DNA of 64,000 bases from Bacteroidales bacterium (GTDB taxonomy: Bacteria; Bacteroidota; Bacteroidia; Bacteroidales; F082), in the NCBI GenBank assembly GCA_017553625.1, contig JAFZKP010000017.1:95015-159014 (forward strand). Reading direction: 5' to 3'. Under the pieces are notes generated by a model. That model had not been told where the DNA came from. It ran no database searches and worked only from the letters and a program-made list of their open reading frames with translations. How positions within the stretch are numbered: the stretch's first letter is position 1; each line of letters opens with the position of its first letter. Made by a program: the position numbers and the translations under genes. Shown here one piece after another: positions 9,060-18,324 of this stretch.

Positions 9060-10832
9060 TTATTCTTTAATCAACACATTCTTGATTTCCCAAGAGCCTG
9101 AATTTCCGTCTTCGCTCGTATATTTGAATGCGAAGTGGACATTGTCATTGCCAAGATATGCGCTCATGTCGATGTCACCTGAAGCGACGAAGGTCCAGTT
9201 GTTTCCTGGAGGATAGTTCGGCACTACCAATGGAGTCCATGTTGCCGTTTCTGGCAAGCCCTCATTATAATCCGTTGAAACCCAAACGGTATAGTACTGG
9301 GCTGGTGTGCCTGAGCTGAGTTTATTTGCTGCATGGTCGAATGACAAGACTGCCGATGTATAACCGTTGAGGTCGATTGCCGGCGAGATGAGCCAGCTTT
9401 CCGACTGGTAGCTTGTATTGTTGGTGAATGCGCTCGCCACCATTCCATAATCTGAGTTGAACTTCCACACGAAGCTTAACCCCTGTGACAAGAACACATT
9501 CTGAACCGTAAACTCACCTTGGCCTTGGCTGAACGGCTCACTGAAAATCACCGCAGGAGGCGGTGTTGGAACGCCGTTTTCAACCTTTATTGACTTGATT
9601 TCGATTGTTCCGCAAGAACCTGCCTGCGACACATATTTCACAGCCACTGTGATATTCTTTCCGATGTATTCGTCAAGTACGATTTCCGGTGTGAGGAAGG
9701 TGTTCCAGTCTGACACATTCTCCCATTCAACAGGGATGTTCGTCCAAGTGTAACCAGAAGGATCCTCACCATACTCATAGTCTTCAGAAACCATCAGATT
9801 AAGCTCTGATGAGAAGTTGGTGAAGTATCTTGCAAGATATTCCAACTTCATCACGACGTTGTCTCCAGTCATGTTGATTGGTGAAGAAAGCAACCAGTCT
9901 TCATTTGCGAAGATGTCACTGCCGACCTTGGCTGTCATCTTGGCTGTGTTATGGTCGATTGTCCAGACCTGGTCGCCGAGAACACTATATGTCGTATATG
10001 TTCCGAATGACGACGCGAAGCTCTGACCATAAGGAAGATCCATCAAATCACCGCCTTCACCGCATCTGCCCTCATTCAATTTCACATCAGTAGTGTTACG
10101 AACAAGCAACTGCCATGTGGTGTTATATAACGACACAATGCTTGTAAATGTTCCTCTTCCTTCAGGAAGCGGCTCGGCTGCAAAATTGGCATAACCGCTT
10201 GTTCTTACAATAATCGAATTGCCGTCACAGCTCACCAAAGTTCTGTTGGTATTGCTCTGACCGTCAGCGTATGTCAAGCCTTCGTATTGTTCAAACTGCA
10301 CGTCGCTCAGCTTCACGAGGTCGCAAAGATGCTCGCCCGCATTGATTCTTTCAATAGTCGTGTTGATTGGCTTCACCTTGTCGGTGCAATTCCTTTCATA
10401 AATCACGATAAGCTTGTTAACGTCATGCTCCTGAACCTGAATCTGCGGAAGATTGCTGTATTCGGAAACGATTGAGCCTTCGAGCTTATAGCCGATATAG
10501 TCACCGGTTTTCACATTGTAACTGTCACTTCCGCCATCGCTTGAGCCTTTTCTGTAAACAGCGATACATCTGCCGTCCTCGCCTCTCAGATAGAAAGTGC
10601 GGTAGATGTTTCCACCAGTCTCGTCAGCAATTACATAGCCTTTGACAATGGCGTCTTTGTTCCATTCCTTGTCAAACTGGTATGTTCCCATTGTTAAAGT
10701 GTCGAGAATCTGTCCGACAGTCCAGACATTTCCGTCAGGGAAATGAGTGATTTCAGGCTGGTCAAAGTCTTTTTTCTTGCAACCAAAAAGCACCAGCGTT
10801 ACACCTATTAATAATATAGCGAGTTTTTTCAT
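9060..10832 (-). CDS. DUF5689 lipoprotein with two choice-of-anchor-J domains
   Basis: A 590-residue lipoprotein with lipobox LFGC at residues 15-18. Residues ~40-245 carry DUF5689, with motifs parallel to the neighbouring lipoprotein (VKGYVIADETGGNIYRTFYLRG and GSIVSEYSNLPQIQVQE). Two choice-of-anchor-J/cleaved-adhesin type jelly-roll domains follow, each with a SWLISPAIDL- or WLLSSPINM-like strand and a Gly-Ser-rich end strand (SCGTIEIKSIKV and SGSWEIKNVLI). Such domains bind carbohydrates or other surface ligands. It lies between the receptor and the smaller DUF5689 gene with short gaps, so all three are probably one transcript. Confidence 0.78.
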   Translation of the reverse strand: MKKLAILLIGVTLVLFGCKKKDFDQPEITHFPDGNVWTVGQILDTLTMGTYQFDKEWNKDAIVKGYVIADETGGNIYRTFYLRGEDGRCIAVYRKGSSDGGSDSYNVKTGDYIGYKLEGSIVSEYSNLPQIQVQEHDVNKLIVIYERNCTDKVKPINTTIERINAGEHLCDLVKLSDVQFEQYEGLTYADGQSNTNRTLVSCDGNSIIVRTSGYANFAAEPLPEGRGTFTSIVSLYNTTWQLLVRNTTDVKLNEGRCGEGGDLMDLPYGQSFASSFGTYTTYSVLGDQVWTIDHNTAKMTAKVGSDIFANEDWLLSSPINMTGDNVVMKLEYLARYFTNFSSELNLMVSEDYEYGEDPSGYTWTNIPVEWENVSDWNTFLTPEIVLDEYIGKNITVAVKYVSQAGSCGTIEIKSIKVENGVPTPPPAVIFSEPFSQGQGEFTVQNVFLSQGLSFVWKFNSDYGMVASAFTNNTSYQSESWLISPAIDLNGYTSAVLSFDHAANKLSSGTPAQYYTVWVSTDYNEGLPETATWTPLVVPNYPPGNNWTFVASGDIDMSAYLGNDNVHFAFKYTSEDGNSGSWEIKNVLIKE

Positions 10833-10850
10833 GATATTTCTCCTTTCAAA

Positions 10851-13412
10851 TTAGTGTCTGACTGTTAAACTGATGAAATAATTTAGACCATAGAGGTATG
10901 AATATTTCTCTGGGAAACGCTCCGGGTCGTCGTAGTCTGAACGAAGCTGCTCATAACCGTAGAGAATGATGTTCTTGTTGTTGAGCACATTGTTGACGCT
11001 CACGTTCAGGAGAATCGAGTAGCCTTTCACGTTCCATGACTTGCCTGCGTAGAGGTCGAGGGTGAAGGCGTTGTCGAGTTTCTTCTGTTCGAGAAGCATC
11101 TTCGTGCGATAGTCTTCATCATAAAGTCCCTCGAATGCGTCTTTCACGTGGTTTGTCGGGTTCACCGCGAGGTAGTAGTCAGCGAAATAGTTGGCGTTGA
11201 CGCTGATCCACCAGTATTTCGGCGAGTTGTATTTCAAACCGACTGAACCTGCTGTCTGCGGCATCTCGCCTACGTAGTAGTTTTCAAGGTAAACGGTCTC
11301 GCCCTCGTAAATCGGGTTGGCGTTGTTGTCCTCATAGACATACACTTTCGGACGATTTGAATAGAAATGCTCGCCCATTGTTCCTGCCAGCTGTGCGCTG
11401 ATGGTCGGAGTGATGTTGATGTCAGCGCCGAGCTCGATACCCTGTGACACCTGGTTGATGTCGTTCATGATGTAGTTGACGAACTTACCTGTCGACTCGT
11501 AGTAGAACGAGCGGTTCCACGTGAGGTCGTAGAACTGTGTGCGGTATGCGCTCAGACGTGCCTTCATGAATGGTGAACGGTATTCATATCCGAGGTCGAA
11601 TGAGAAAATCTTCTCGTTGTCGACATCGTCGATGATAGTGTTACGAACACGTGGTGCCACGAAAACGCTTCTGAACTCAGGAGCCTGGCTCTTAAGCATA
11701 GCGTTGAGTACGATGTAGTTACGTCCGTTGATGGCGTAGCTGCCACCTGCTTTCAAGCTACCGTTGACTTGGTTGAGTTTCTTTGAGTCTCCGTATGACT
11801 GGTCGCCAAGGAAACGACCGTTCTCGAAGTTACCAGTGCGGTACATCTGTGTGTAATCAGCCTCGAGACCCAAGAATGTCGACCAGTGGCTCTTCACGTA
11901 TGTAAGCTCACTCCACAACGTCACTTTGTTGACGTTGGCGATGTAGTCGTAGCCGATGACGTCGCCGACTGTAGCAACATGATTCTTGTTGCGGATGTTC
12001 ACCTGCTGCTCGTCGGAGATGTCGAACGCCTCGCCGTCGGCGTATTTGTCGATGTCAAGATAATACTCACCGCCAAGGAGGTCTGCGACAAGTTTATAAT
12101 AATGTGTCTTCGATACACCTGCCTTCAAACCACCATAGAGATGGAGATTTGGGTTAAAATCATATTTGAAATTGCTCACCAGACCGTATTGCTGCTTGTC
12201 CTGACGGCGTTCCTCGATGATATATTTCGAGAAAATTCCTTGGATAGTGCCTGCTCCGTTGTTAGCATTATTGATGGTCTTGAGGTTTCTCGAGTTAGCC
12301 GCATAAAGGTTATCCCAGTTGATTTGGTGCAGCGATTCGTCTTCAACCCACTGTTTCATATATTCTTCATAACCTTCCAGAGTATATCCGTCCTTGCCAA
12401 GGTCGAGCATGTATTTGTAATAGCTCGGGAGGTTGCGGTAGTAGTCCGGACGCGGGTCTGCCGCCTCACCCCATTCCAGGGAAGTGGAGCCGCCTTTGCC
12501 AAACCAATAATATGCCGTGGTGTTGATTTTCAGTCTGTCGTTTGGAGTCCAGTAATGCTGCAGCTGGAACATCGGCTGGTGGTATGAGCTCACACGCGCG
12601 TTACGCATGAAACGGCTACCGTTTTTGTCGGTCTGCCAGCCCCAGTTCGGGTTGTAGTAGTTGGTGCCGAGGAGGTCAAAGGCTTCCTGCACTGCCGGTG
12701 ACGACGCGGCGCGTTCCGATGGAGAGCCGAACACGAGGAATCCCAGAGAGTGTTTATCGTTAAGTCTCTTTTCAGCCGAGAGGAAATAGCTTGTTCCTGC
12801 ATACCAAGTGCCTTCCTGCCACATCAGTGAATTGTTCATCGGGATGTAACGTCCTGATATCGAGACGCTGAACGCCCATCCGTTGTCCATCATTCCCGTG
12901 CCGTAGCTCGCCATGACACGATGCTGGTATGAACGGTTGGAGAACGAGTAGCTCAACGACGCCTGTTTGCGGTAGTTGCTAGCTCTTGTCGAGATGGCTG
13001 TCACGCCGCCTGGACCGCCGAAGCTCTCAAAGGTGATGCCCGTGTTCATAGTGATGACAGAGTTGCGCATCACATCGTTCAAGCCTCCCCAGTTGGAGTA
13101 GTACGGACGACCGCCGTCAGGGTCATTCATCGTCACACCGTTTATCATCACGTCGGTGTATTTTGAGTCGTAGGCGCGGACGCGGAAACGTCTCGAACTA
13201 AGGTTGTAAGCCGCGATGTTGTTGAAGGCGTCACGTGACGACTGCAAGAAACTCGAGATGTCAGTCGAGCTGTTGGTCTCGTCGTAATCCGTGTCAATCA
13301 TGATGATCGTTGGCATTGTGGTGTTATCACTGACTGTGTCAGTAACGACCTCCTGCGCAATCAGATTAATGCTGAATGCGACAGATAGAATTAACAGTAG
13401 ATATTTTTTCAT
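10851..13412 (-). CDS. TonB-dependent outer-membrane receptor
   Basis: An 853-residue receptor with a signal peptide (MKKYLLLILSVAFSINLIAQ), a plug region around residues 40-160 (FRVRAYDSKYTDVMINGVTMND, GGPGGVTAISTRAS) and a long beta-barrel ending in an aromatic/His terminus (FISLTVRH). It lacks the N-terminal carboxypeptidase-like domain of SusC proteins, so it resembles a simple siderophore- or nucleotide-type transporter more than a polysaccharide importer. It heads a unit with two DUF5689 lipoproteins and is divergent from a secreted nuclease. A TAAATTTG box at 13432-13439 on the minus strand probably drives it. Confidence 0.88.
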   Translation of the reverse strand: MKKYLLLILSVAFSINLIAQEVVTDTVSDNTTMPTIIMIDTDYDETNSSTDISSFLQSSRDAFNNIAAYNLSSRRFRVRAYDSKYTDVMINGVTMNDPDGGRPYYSNWGGLNDVMRNSVITMNTGITFESFGGPGGVTAISTRASNYRKQASLSYSFSNRSYQHRVMASYGTGMMDNGWAFSVSISGRYIPMNNSLMWQEGTWYAGTSYFLSAEKRLNDKHSLGFLVFGSPSERAASSPAVQEAFDLLGTNYYNPNWGWQTDKNGSRFMRNARVSSYHQPMFQLQHYWTPNDRLKINTTAYYWFGKGGSTSLEWGEAADPRPDYYRNLPSYYKYMLDLGKDGYTLEGYEEYMKQWVEDESLHQINWDNLYAANSRNLKTINNANNGAGTIQGIFSKYIIEERRQDKQQYGLVSNFKYDFNPNLHLYGGLKAGVSKTHYYKLVADLLGGEYYLDIDKYADGEAFDISDEQQVNIRNKNHVATVGDVIGYDYIANVNKVTLWSELTYVKSHWSTFLGLEADYTQMYRTGNFENGRFLGDQSYGDSKKLNQVNGSLKAGGSYAINGRNYIVLNAMLKSQAPEFRSVFVAPRVRNTIIDDVDNEKIFSFDLGYEYRSPFMKARLSAYRTQFYDLTWNRSFYYESTGKFVNYIMNDINQVSQGIELGADINITPTISAQLAGTMGEHFYSNRPKVYVYEDNNANPIYEGETVYLENYYVGEMPQTAGSVGLKYNSPKYWWISVNANYFADYYLAVNPTNHVKDAFEGLYDEDYRTKMLLEQKKLDNAFTLDLYAGKSWNVKGYSILLNVSVNNVLNNKNIILYGYEQLRSDYDDPERFPEKYSYLYGLNYFISLTVRH

Positions 13413-13431
13413 TTAACAAAATTTAATCGCA

Positions 13432-13439
13432 CAAATTTA
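13432..13439 (-). promoter_or_regulatory. -7 promoter box for the TonB receptor unit (TAAATTTG)
   Basis: On the minus strand the box reads TAAATTTG, 20 bases before the receptor ATG. It lies back to back with the nuclease promoter across an AT-rich 132-base divergent gap. No clean -33 TTG is visible. Confidence 0.45.
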
Positions 13440-13518
13440 CGAAACTTTTTCCATTTAAATTAAAATAAGGTGAAAATTAATTATTAATCTTTTTCCAATG
13501 CAATTGAAAATTTTTACA

Positions 13519-13526
13519 TAACTTTG
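13519..13526 (+). promoter_or_regulatory. -7 promoter box for the secreted nuclease (TAACTTTG)
   Basis: TAACTTTG fits TAnnTTTG and lies 18 bases upstream of the ATG at 13545. The upstream sequence lacks a well-spaced TTG. Confidence 0.5.
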
Positions 13527-13544
13527 TACCCAAATTTTTAAATC

Positions 13545-14612
13545 ATGGCAAAAAGATTAAACATTCTGGCTATTGTGATGTTGTTTTTCATCACTTCAAT
13601 CGCTGCACAACAGAACAAACAGCAGTATAAGATGGGTCTTGTGGGTTTCTACAACCTTGAAAATCTTTACGATACAATCAACGACCCGAACAAGAATGAT
13701 GAAGAGTTCCTTCCTGAAGGCAAAAACGCATGGAACACTCACAAATACGTGACGAAACTGCACAACATGGCTTATGCCATATCGACGATAGGCACCGACA
13801 AGAACGACAAGTTCAACACTCCTGAAGGGCTGTGGGTGCTTGGCGTTTCAGAAATCGAGAACCGCACCGTGCTCGAAGACCTCGTGGCACAGCCTGAAAT
13901 CGCCGACCGCAACTACCAGATAGTGCATTACGACTCGCCAGACCGCCGTGGTGTAGACGTGGCCTTGCTTTACAACCCGAAGTTTTTCAGGGTGACAAAC
14001 CATAAATCATACCGCTTGGTGGTTCCCAACCAACCAGACTTCATCTCCCGCGACCAGCTCGTGGTGTCGGGCATCCTCGACGATGAGGAGTTCAGCTTCA
14101 TCGTGATGCACTGGCCTTCACGCTATGGCGGCGAGAAACGCTCACTTCCAGGACGTATGGCTGCCGCTCACCTTTGCCGTCATATCGCCGACTCCATCCT
14201 TGCGGAAAAACCTAACGCGAAAATTGTGATGATGGGCGACTACAACGACTATCCTACTAATAAGAGCATCATCGACGGACTGCGTGCCAAGGGTCGTGTT
14301 GAGGATATGAAAGGCGACGATTTCTTCAACCCTATGTGGAAGATGCACAAAAACGGCGAAGGCACCAACTACTACCGCGACGTGAAAGGCGTCCTCGACC
14401 AATGTATCATAACACCTGCATTGCTCAAAGACGAGAACGACCCGTTCGCGACATACCAGATGTACAAACCGATGGTTCACTCGAAGGAATTCCTGAAACA
14501 ACACGACGGACGTTACAACGGCTACCCGTGGCGTTCATTTGCAGGCGGTGTGTGGCAGGGAGGATACAGCGACCATTTTCCGGTTTATTTGATTTTATTG
14601 AAAAAAATGTAA
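13545..14612 (+). CDS. Secreted endonuclease/exonuclease/phosphatase-family protein
   Basis: A 355-residue exported protein: signal MAKRLNILAIVMLFFITSIAAQ, then the metal-dependent EEP fold (DNase I-like). Visible active-site motifs are the Asn of GFYNLENLYD, the Glu of VSEIENRTVLEDL, MHWPSR, GDYNDYP, and a terminal SDHFPV with the catalytic His. It most likely cleaves nucleic acid or a phosphodiester in the periplasm or outside the cell. It is divergent from the TonB receptor/DUF5689 unit. Its stop codon overlaps the start of a family B palindrome that fills the whole gap to murF-alr. Confidence 0.86.
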   Translation: MAKRLNILAIVMLFFITSIAAQQNKQQYKMGLVGFYNLENLYDTINDPNKNDEEFLPEGKNAWNTHKYVTKLHNMAYAISTIGTDKNDKFNTPEGLWVLGVSEIENRTVLEDLVAQPEIADRNYQIVHYDSPDRRGVDVALLYNPKFFRVTNHKSYRLVVPNQPDFISRDQLVVSGILDDEEFSFIVMHWPSRYGGEKRSLPGRMAAAHLCRHIADSILAEKPNAKIVMMGDYNDYPTNKSIIDGLRAKGRVEDMKGDDFFNPMWKMHKNGEGTNYYRDVKGVLDQCIITPALLKDENDPFATYQMYKPMVHSKEFLKQHDGRYNGYPWRSFAGGVWQGGYSDHFPVYLILLKKM

Positions 14613-14636
14613 GGGCGAATAATGATTCGCCCCTAC
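14612..14636. repeat. Family B palindrome between convergent genes
   Basis: The GGGCGAAT / ATTCGCCC inverted repeat with a short central AATG and a CCTAC tail spans all 25 bases between the nuclease and murF-alr stop codons. It probably also works as a two-way transcription barrier, although no long U-tract is present. Confidence 0.85.
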
Positions 14637-14637
14637 G

Positions 14638-17190
14638 TTATTCCTTTACGTAGATTCGTTTAACACGTTGTGAGATTCGTGTCATGATTTCGTATGGAAT
14701 CGTGTCGCAGGCTTCCGCTATGACCTCAATAGGATGGTTGTCATCGAACAGCACTGCTGTGTCGTCCTCCAGACAATCAATGCCGGTGACATCAATCATG
14801 GTGAGGTCCATGCAGATGTTACCGATGATTGGTGCAGGTTTGCCGTTGACCCAGAAACATGCCTTTCCGTTGCCAAGCTGACGGCGCAGTCCATCAGCAT
14901 AACCGATAGGAATTACTGCTATTCTTGAAGGTTTCGTTATCTTTCCATGACGACCGTAGCCGATGGTCTCGCCTGGTCCGTATTCCTTAATCTGCTTGAT
15001 TGTCGTCTTCAATGACATCACGTTATGCAGCTTGCCTCGGTCTTCGTCGCAAATCGCAACGCCGTAAACACCGATGCCCAAGCGCACCATATCATATTGA
15101 TACTCTGTGAATCGCGAGATGCCAGCGGTGTTCAGAATATGACGAATGATTTTGTATGGGAACGACGCAACAATCTTCGAGCTCATCAGCTCAAACTGTT
15201 TAATCTGATGCATCACGAAATCATCTTCCTCTGGCATGTCGCTTGTAGCGAAATGCGAGAAAACGCTCATGATTTTAAGCTTCGGATTGGACTTCACACG
15301 CTCAATCAGCGCGTCAATCTCATCAGGAAGGAATCCCAAGCGATGCATGCCTGTATCCACTTTGATATGAATACCGACAGGCTTGTCAAGAGGTTTATCC
15401 AATTGATTTATAGCGTCTTCCAGCTGCGACAGGCAACGGAAACTGTAAATGTCAGGCTCAAGATTGTTAAGAATGATGGTGTCGAAAGTGTTGGTCTCCG
15501 GCGTCATCACCATGATTGGCAGTTTTATGCCTCTGTTACGCAGCTCCACGCCTTCGTCGGCATACGCAACAGTAAGATAATCAACATGATGGAAAGCGAG
15601 AGCATTTGAGACCTCGTAATTACCGCTGCCGTAAGCAAAAGCCTTGACCATCACCATCATCTTGGTGTCTTTTTTCAGCTTTCCGCGATAATAATTCAGG
15701 TTTTTCACAAGGTTGTCGAGATTGATTTCAAGCACCGTCTCATGAGATTTCTGCTGCAGAACCTTCATGATACGCTCAAACTCGAAGCTACGCGCACCTT
15801 TAAGCAAAACAATCTGATTCTCAAACATTTTCATCGGGTGGCTGGCGAGAAAATCGGTCGTTGTCGGATAATAGTAGGAGGTTCCTCGCTGCGCTCGGAA
15901 TGACAGGCATTGTTGCATGTTTCGACAAATTGCTTCACCAATGCCGATAAAGGTGTCAACGCCCTTGTTTTCAATAAGTTGCGCGATGTATTTATAGAGG
16001 TCTTCTTCTTTCAGTTCGCTTTGCAGGATGTCGGAAAGAATCAGCACCTTGTTATCGTGATGCTGCGCGTTCATGAAGTCGAGGGCGATGGCGAGAGCGT
16101 TTCTGTCGTTGTTATACGAATCGTTGATAATCAGACAATTACGCACACCTGCTTTCAGTTCCATTCGCATCTCCACAGATTCGAGATTTGCCATCCGTTT
16201 CGCGATGACATCATTCGGCACATTCAGCAGCAACGCCACACACCAGCAGTTGATAGCGTTTTCGACGGATGCATCGTCGATGAACGGGATAGTGATGGCA
16301 ATGGTATTATTGTGGAATTCCCCGACAATTCGTGTATAAACGCGATTAATTGCGTCCGCACCACCGTTTTCATCATGTATTATCGTTGAAACAAACAAAT
16401 CAACATTTTTATCCTTTGTTCCCCATGAAAATGCAGGAATCCCATGTTTTTCGACAACATTTTTAATCTCAACATTATCCTTACAATAAATCAAATGTCC
16501 AATTCCATCAAACAATTTAATCTTCTCTTCGATTTTCTGCTCTATGCTATCGAAATTTTTGCCGTGTGCCGATCCTATATTCGTGAAAACGCCTATTGTT
16601 GGTTTTATTATCTCACGCAGTTTGTCCATCTCGCCCGGGCGTGAGATGCCTGCTTCGAAAACCGCCACATCATGAGTGGAATTCATCTGCCACACCGAGA
16701 GCGGCACGCCAATCTGGGAATTATAACTCTTCGGGCTTCTGCACACCGACATCGAAGGCGACAAAATCTGGTAAAGCCACTCCTTCACCACCGTTTTGCC
16801 GTTGCTTCCGGTGATGCCAACAACAGGAATGTCGAATTGCATACGATGATATGCCGCAAGCATCTGCAATGCCGCAAAAGTGTCATTGACAACAATATAC
16901 GCCGCATTTGGACATGGAATAGACGCAATTAATCGCGTCTCCACGTAGTTTTCAATAAAATTCCTGCTAACAACAAAGGCTTTTACGCCTTTTTCATACA
17001 ATTCGGCAATATATTTATGACCGTCATTTCTTCCGCTGCTAAGTGCAAAAAACAAAGTGTTCTCAGCATCTATCAGCAACCGGCTGTCAAAAAGAATATC
17101 CTTTATAATATATTCATCTGATTGATTACCAATCACTTCTCCTCCAACAACGGAAGCAATTTTCCTTATCGTATAAATCTCATTTTGCAT
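14638..17190 (-). CDS. murF-alr: Bifunctional MurF / alanine racemase fusion
   Basis: An 850-residue fusion typical of Bacteroidota. Residues 1-~460 are UDP-N-acetylmuramoyl-tripeptide:D-Ala-D-Ala ligase with the ATP loop GITGSNGKT at 125-133, YNSQIGVPLSV and NDSYNNDR. Residues ~478-850 are a PLP alanine racemase with the Schiff-base Lys in MVKAFAYGSG near 515 and RLGIGVYG further on. It makes D-Ala and adds D-Ala-D-Ala to the peptidoglycan precursor in the cytoplasm. A family D palindrome at 15877-15907 is read in frame as part of the MurF C-terminal region (SFRAQRGTS, residues ~428-438). A TAACTTTG box at 17195-17202 leaves almost no leader, so the mRNA may be nearly leaderless. Confidence 0.94.
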   Translation of the reverse strand: MQNEIYTIRKIASVVGGEVIGNQSDEYIIKDILFDSRLLIDAENTLFFALSSGRNDGHKYIAELYEKGVKAFVVSRNFIENYVETRLIASIPCPNAAYIVVNDTFAALQMLAAYHRMQFDIPVVGITGSNGKTVVKEWLYQILSPSMSVCRSPKSYNSQIGVPLSVWQMNSTHDVAVFEAGISRPGEMDKLREIIKPTIGVFTNIGSAHGKNFDSIEQKIEEKIKLFDGIGHLIYCKDNVEIKNVVEKHGIPAFSWGTKDKNVDLFVSTIIHDENGGADAINRVYTRIVGEFHNNTIAITIPFIDDASVENAINCWCVALLLNVPNDVIAKRMANLESVEMRMELKAGVRNCLIINDSYNNDRNALAIALDFMNAQHHDNKVLILSDILQSELKEEDLYKYIAQLIENKGVDTFIGIGEAICRNMQQCLSFRAQRGTSYYYPTTTDFLASHPMKMFENQIVLLKGARSFEFERIMKVLQQKSHETVLEINLDNLVKNLNYYRGKLKKDTKMMVMVKAFAYGSGNYEVSNALAFHHVDYLTVAYADEGVELRNRGIKLPIMVMTPETNTFDTIILNNLEPDIYSFRCLSQLEDAINQLDKPLDKPVGIHIKVDTGMHRLGFLPDEIDALIERVKSNPKLKIMSVFSHFATSDMPEEDDFVMHQIKQFELMSSKIVASFPYKIIRHILNTAGISRFTEYQYDMVRLGIGVYGVAICDEDRGKLHNVMSLKTTIKQIKEYGPGETIGYGRHGKITKPSRIAVIPIGYADGLRRQLGNGKACFWVNGKPAPIIGNICMDLTMIDVTGIDCLEDDTAVLFDDNHPIEVIAEACDTIPYEIMTRISQRVKRIYVKE
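15877..15907. repeat. Family D palindrome inside murF-alr
   Basis: The element has the form GAGGTTCCTCGCT...CGGAATGACAGG, with the CGCTGCG/CGCTCGG core differing from its relatives but keeping the flanks. It lies entirely inside the murF-alr frame and adds about ten residues without breaking it. The same element occurs at 21325, 26095, 36763 and 49941. Confidence 0.85.
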
Positions 17191-17250
17191 ATTGCAAAGT
17201 TAATAAAATTTCATGCACGCACCTTGTTTTTTATTTTTTTAAAAATTAAT

Positions 17251-17281
17251 TTGCAATTTTAAAATTGTTTTTGTATCTTTG
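17251..17281 (+). promoter_or_regulatory. Promoter of pdxA (TTG-N20-TATCTTTG)
   Basis: TTG at 17251-17253 and TATCTTTG at 17274-17281 are separated by exactly 20 bases, matching the primary-sigma consensus of Bacteroidota. The pdxA ATG follows 23 bases later. Confidence 0.75.
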
Positions 17282-17304
17282 ACGCTTCAAAACGAGCTTT
17301 TCTA

Positions 17305-18324
17305 ATGATGATCCAAAGTAAAATATCTGAACTTCCTAAAATAGGCATCACTCAAGGTGATATCAATGGTATTGGTTATGAGGTGATTCTCAAATCTTTG
17401 TCCGACTCACGCATTTTCGACTCTTTCATCCCAGTCATTTACGGACAATCGAAAGTCTTTTCTTATTACAAGAAAAATTTCGGCATGGAGGAGATGTCAT
17501 ACACCTTGATTCGCAATGCTTCGCAGGCTTTGCCGAAACGCATCAACATCATCAACCACACTGACGAAGAGCTTAAAATTGAACCTGGTTTTTCGACTTC
17601 CATTGCTGGAAAAGCCTCTTTCGCCGCCTTGAAAATGGCGACAAACGACCTGAAAAGCGGTCTCATAGACGCGATGGTCACAGCTCCTATCAACAAAGGG
17701 AACATACAGTCGGAGAACTTCCGTTTCAATGGTCAGACCGATTACATCAAGACGTTATTTCCTGAAAGTGAATACATTACGTTACTCGTAAGCGACAAAC
17801 TACGCATCGGGTTAGTCACCAACCACATATCGCTGAAAGACGTTCCGGGAGCCATCAGCAAAGAGCTTATCATCAAGAAACTGAAACTCATCAACAAGAC
17901 GCTTGTCAACGACTTCAACATCGTGGCACCAAGGATTGCCGTTCTCGGTCTGAACCCGCATGCGGGCGAAAACGGCGTGATGGGCAACGAAGAGAAAGAC
18001 ATCATCAGTCCTGCCATTGAGGTCGCCAAGAGCAACGGAGCTCTCGTTTTCGGTCCGTTCCCTGCCGACAGCTTCTTCGGCTCAGGCGCATGGGTTAAAT
18101 ACGACGGCGTGCTCAGCATGTACCACGACCAGGGTCTCACCCCGTTCCGCACCCTCGCCGCCGACGGTGGCGTCAGCTTCACAGCAGGACTGCCCGTCGT
18201 GAGAACATCCACAATTCACGGCACCGGATATGACATCGCAAACAAAAATATCGCAGACCCGGATTCATTCAGGCATGCGATATTTTTGGCAATTGACATT
18301 CTAAATAATCGTAGGGGCGAATAA
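17305..18324 (+). CDS. pdxA: 4-hydroxythreonine-4-phosphate dehydrogenase
   Basis: A 339-residue enzyme of the DXP-dependent pyridoxal phosphate pathway. It oxidises 4-phosphohydroxythreonine with NAD. It has the N-terminal IGITQGDINGIGYEVILK motif, metal-ligand His residues in TNHISLKDV, NPHAGENG and YHDQGLTPFR, and the usual TAPINKGN motif. The substrate-contact stretch reads GQTDYI. Two adjacent ATGs (17305, 17308) are possible starts. The last four residues (RRGE) and the stop codon come from the start of a family B palindrome, so the original C-terminus has been replaced or trimmed. Confidence 0.93.
   Translation: MMIQSKISELPKIGITQGDINGIGYEVILKSLSDSRIFDSFIPVIYGQSKVFSYYKKNFGMEEMSYTLIRNASQALPKRINIINHTDEELKIEPGFSTSIAGKASFAALKMATNDLKSGLIDAMVTAPINKGNIQSENFRFNGQTDYIKTLFPESEYITLLVSDKLRIGLVTNHISLKDVPGAISKELIIKKLKLINKTLVNDFNIVAPRIAVLGLNPHAGENGVMGNEEKDIISPAIEVAKSNGALVFGPFPADSFFGSGAWVKYDGVLSMYHDQGLTPFRTLAADGGVSFTAGLPVVRTSTIHGTGYDIANKNIADPDSFRHAIFLAIDILNNRRGE

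Noticed and set aside
11886-12587. 233-codon open frame on the plus strand
   Set aside because: It is antisense to the TonB receptor barrel, with a composition unlike real genes here.
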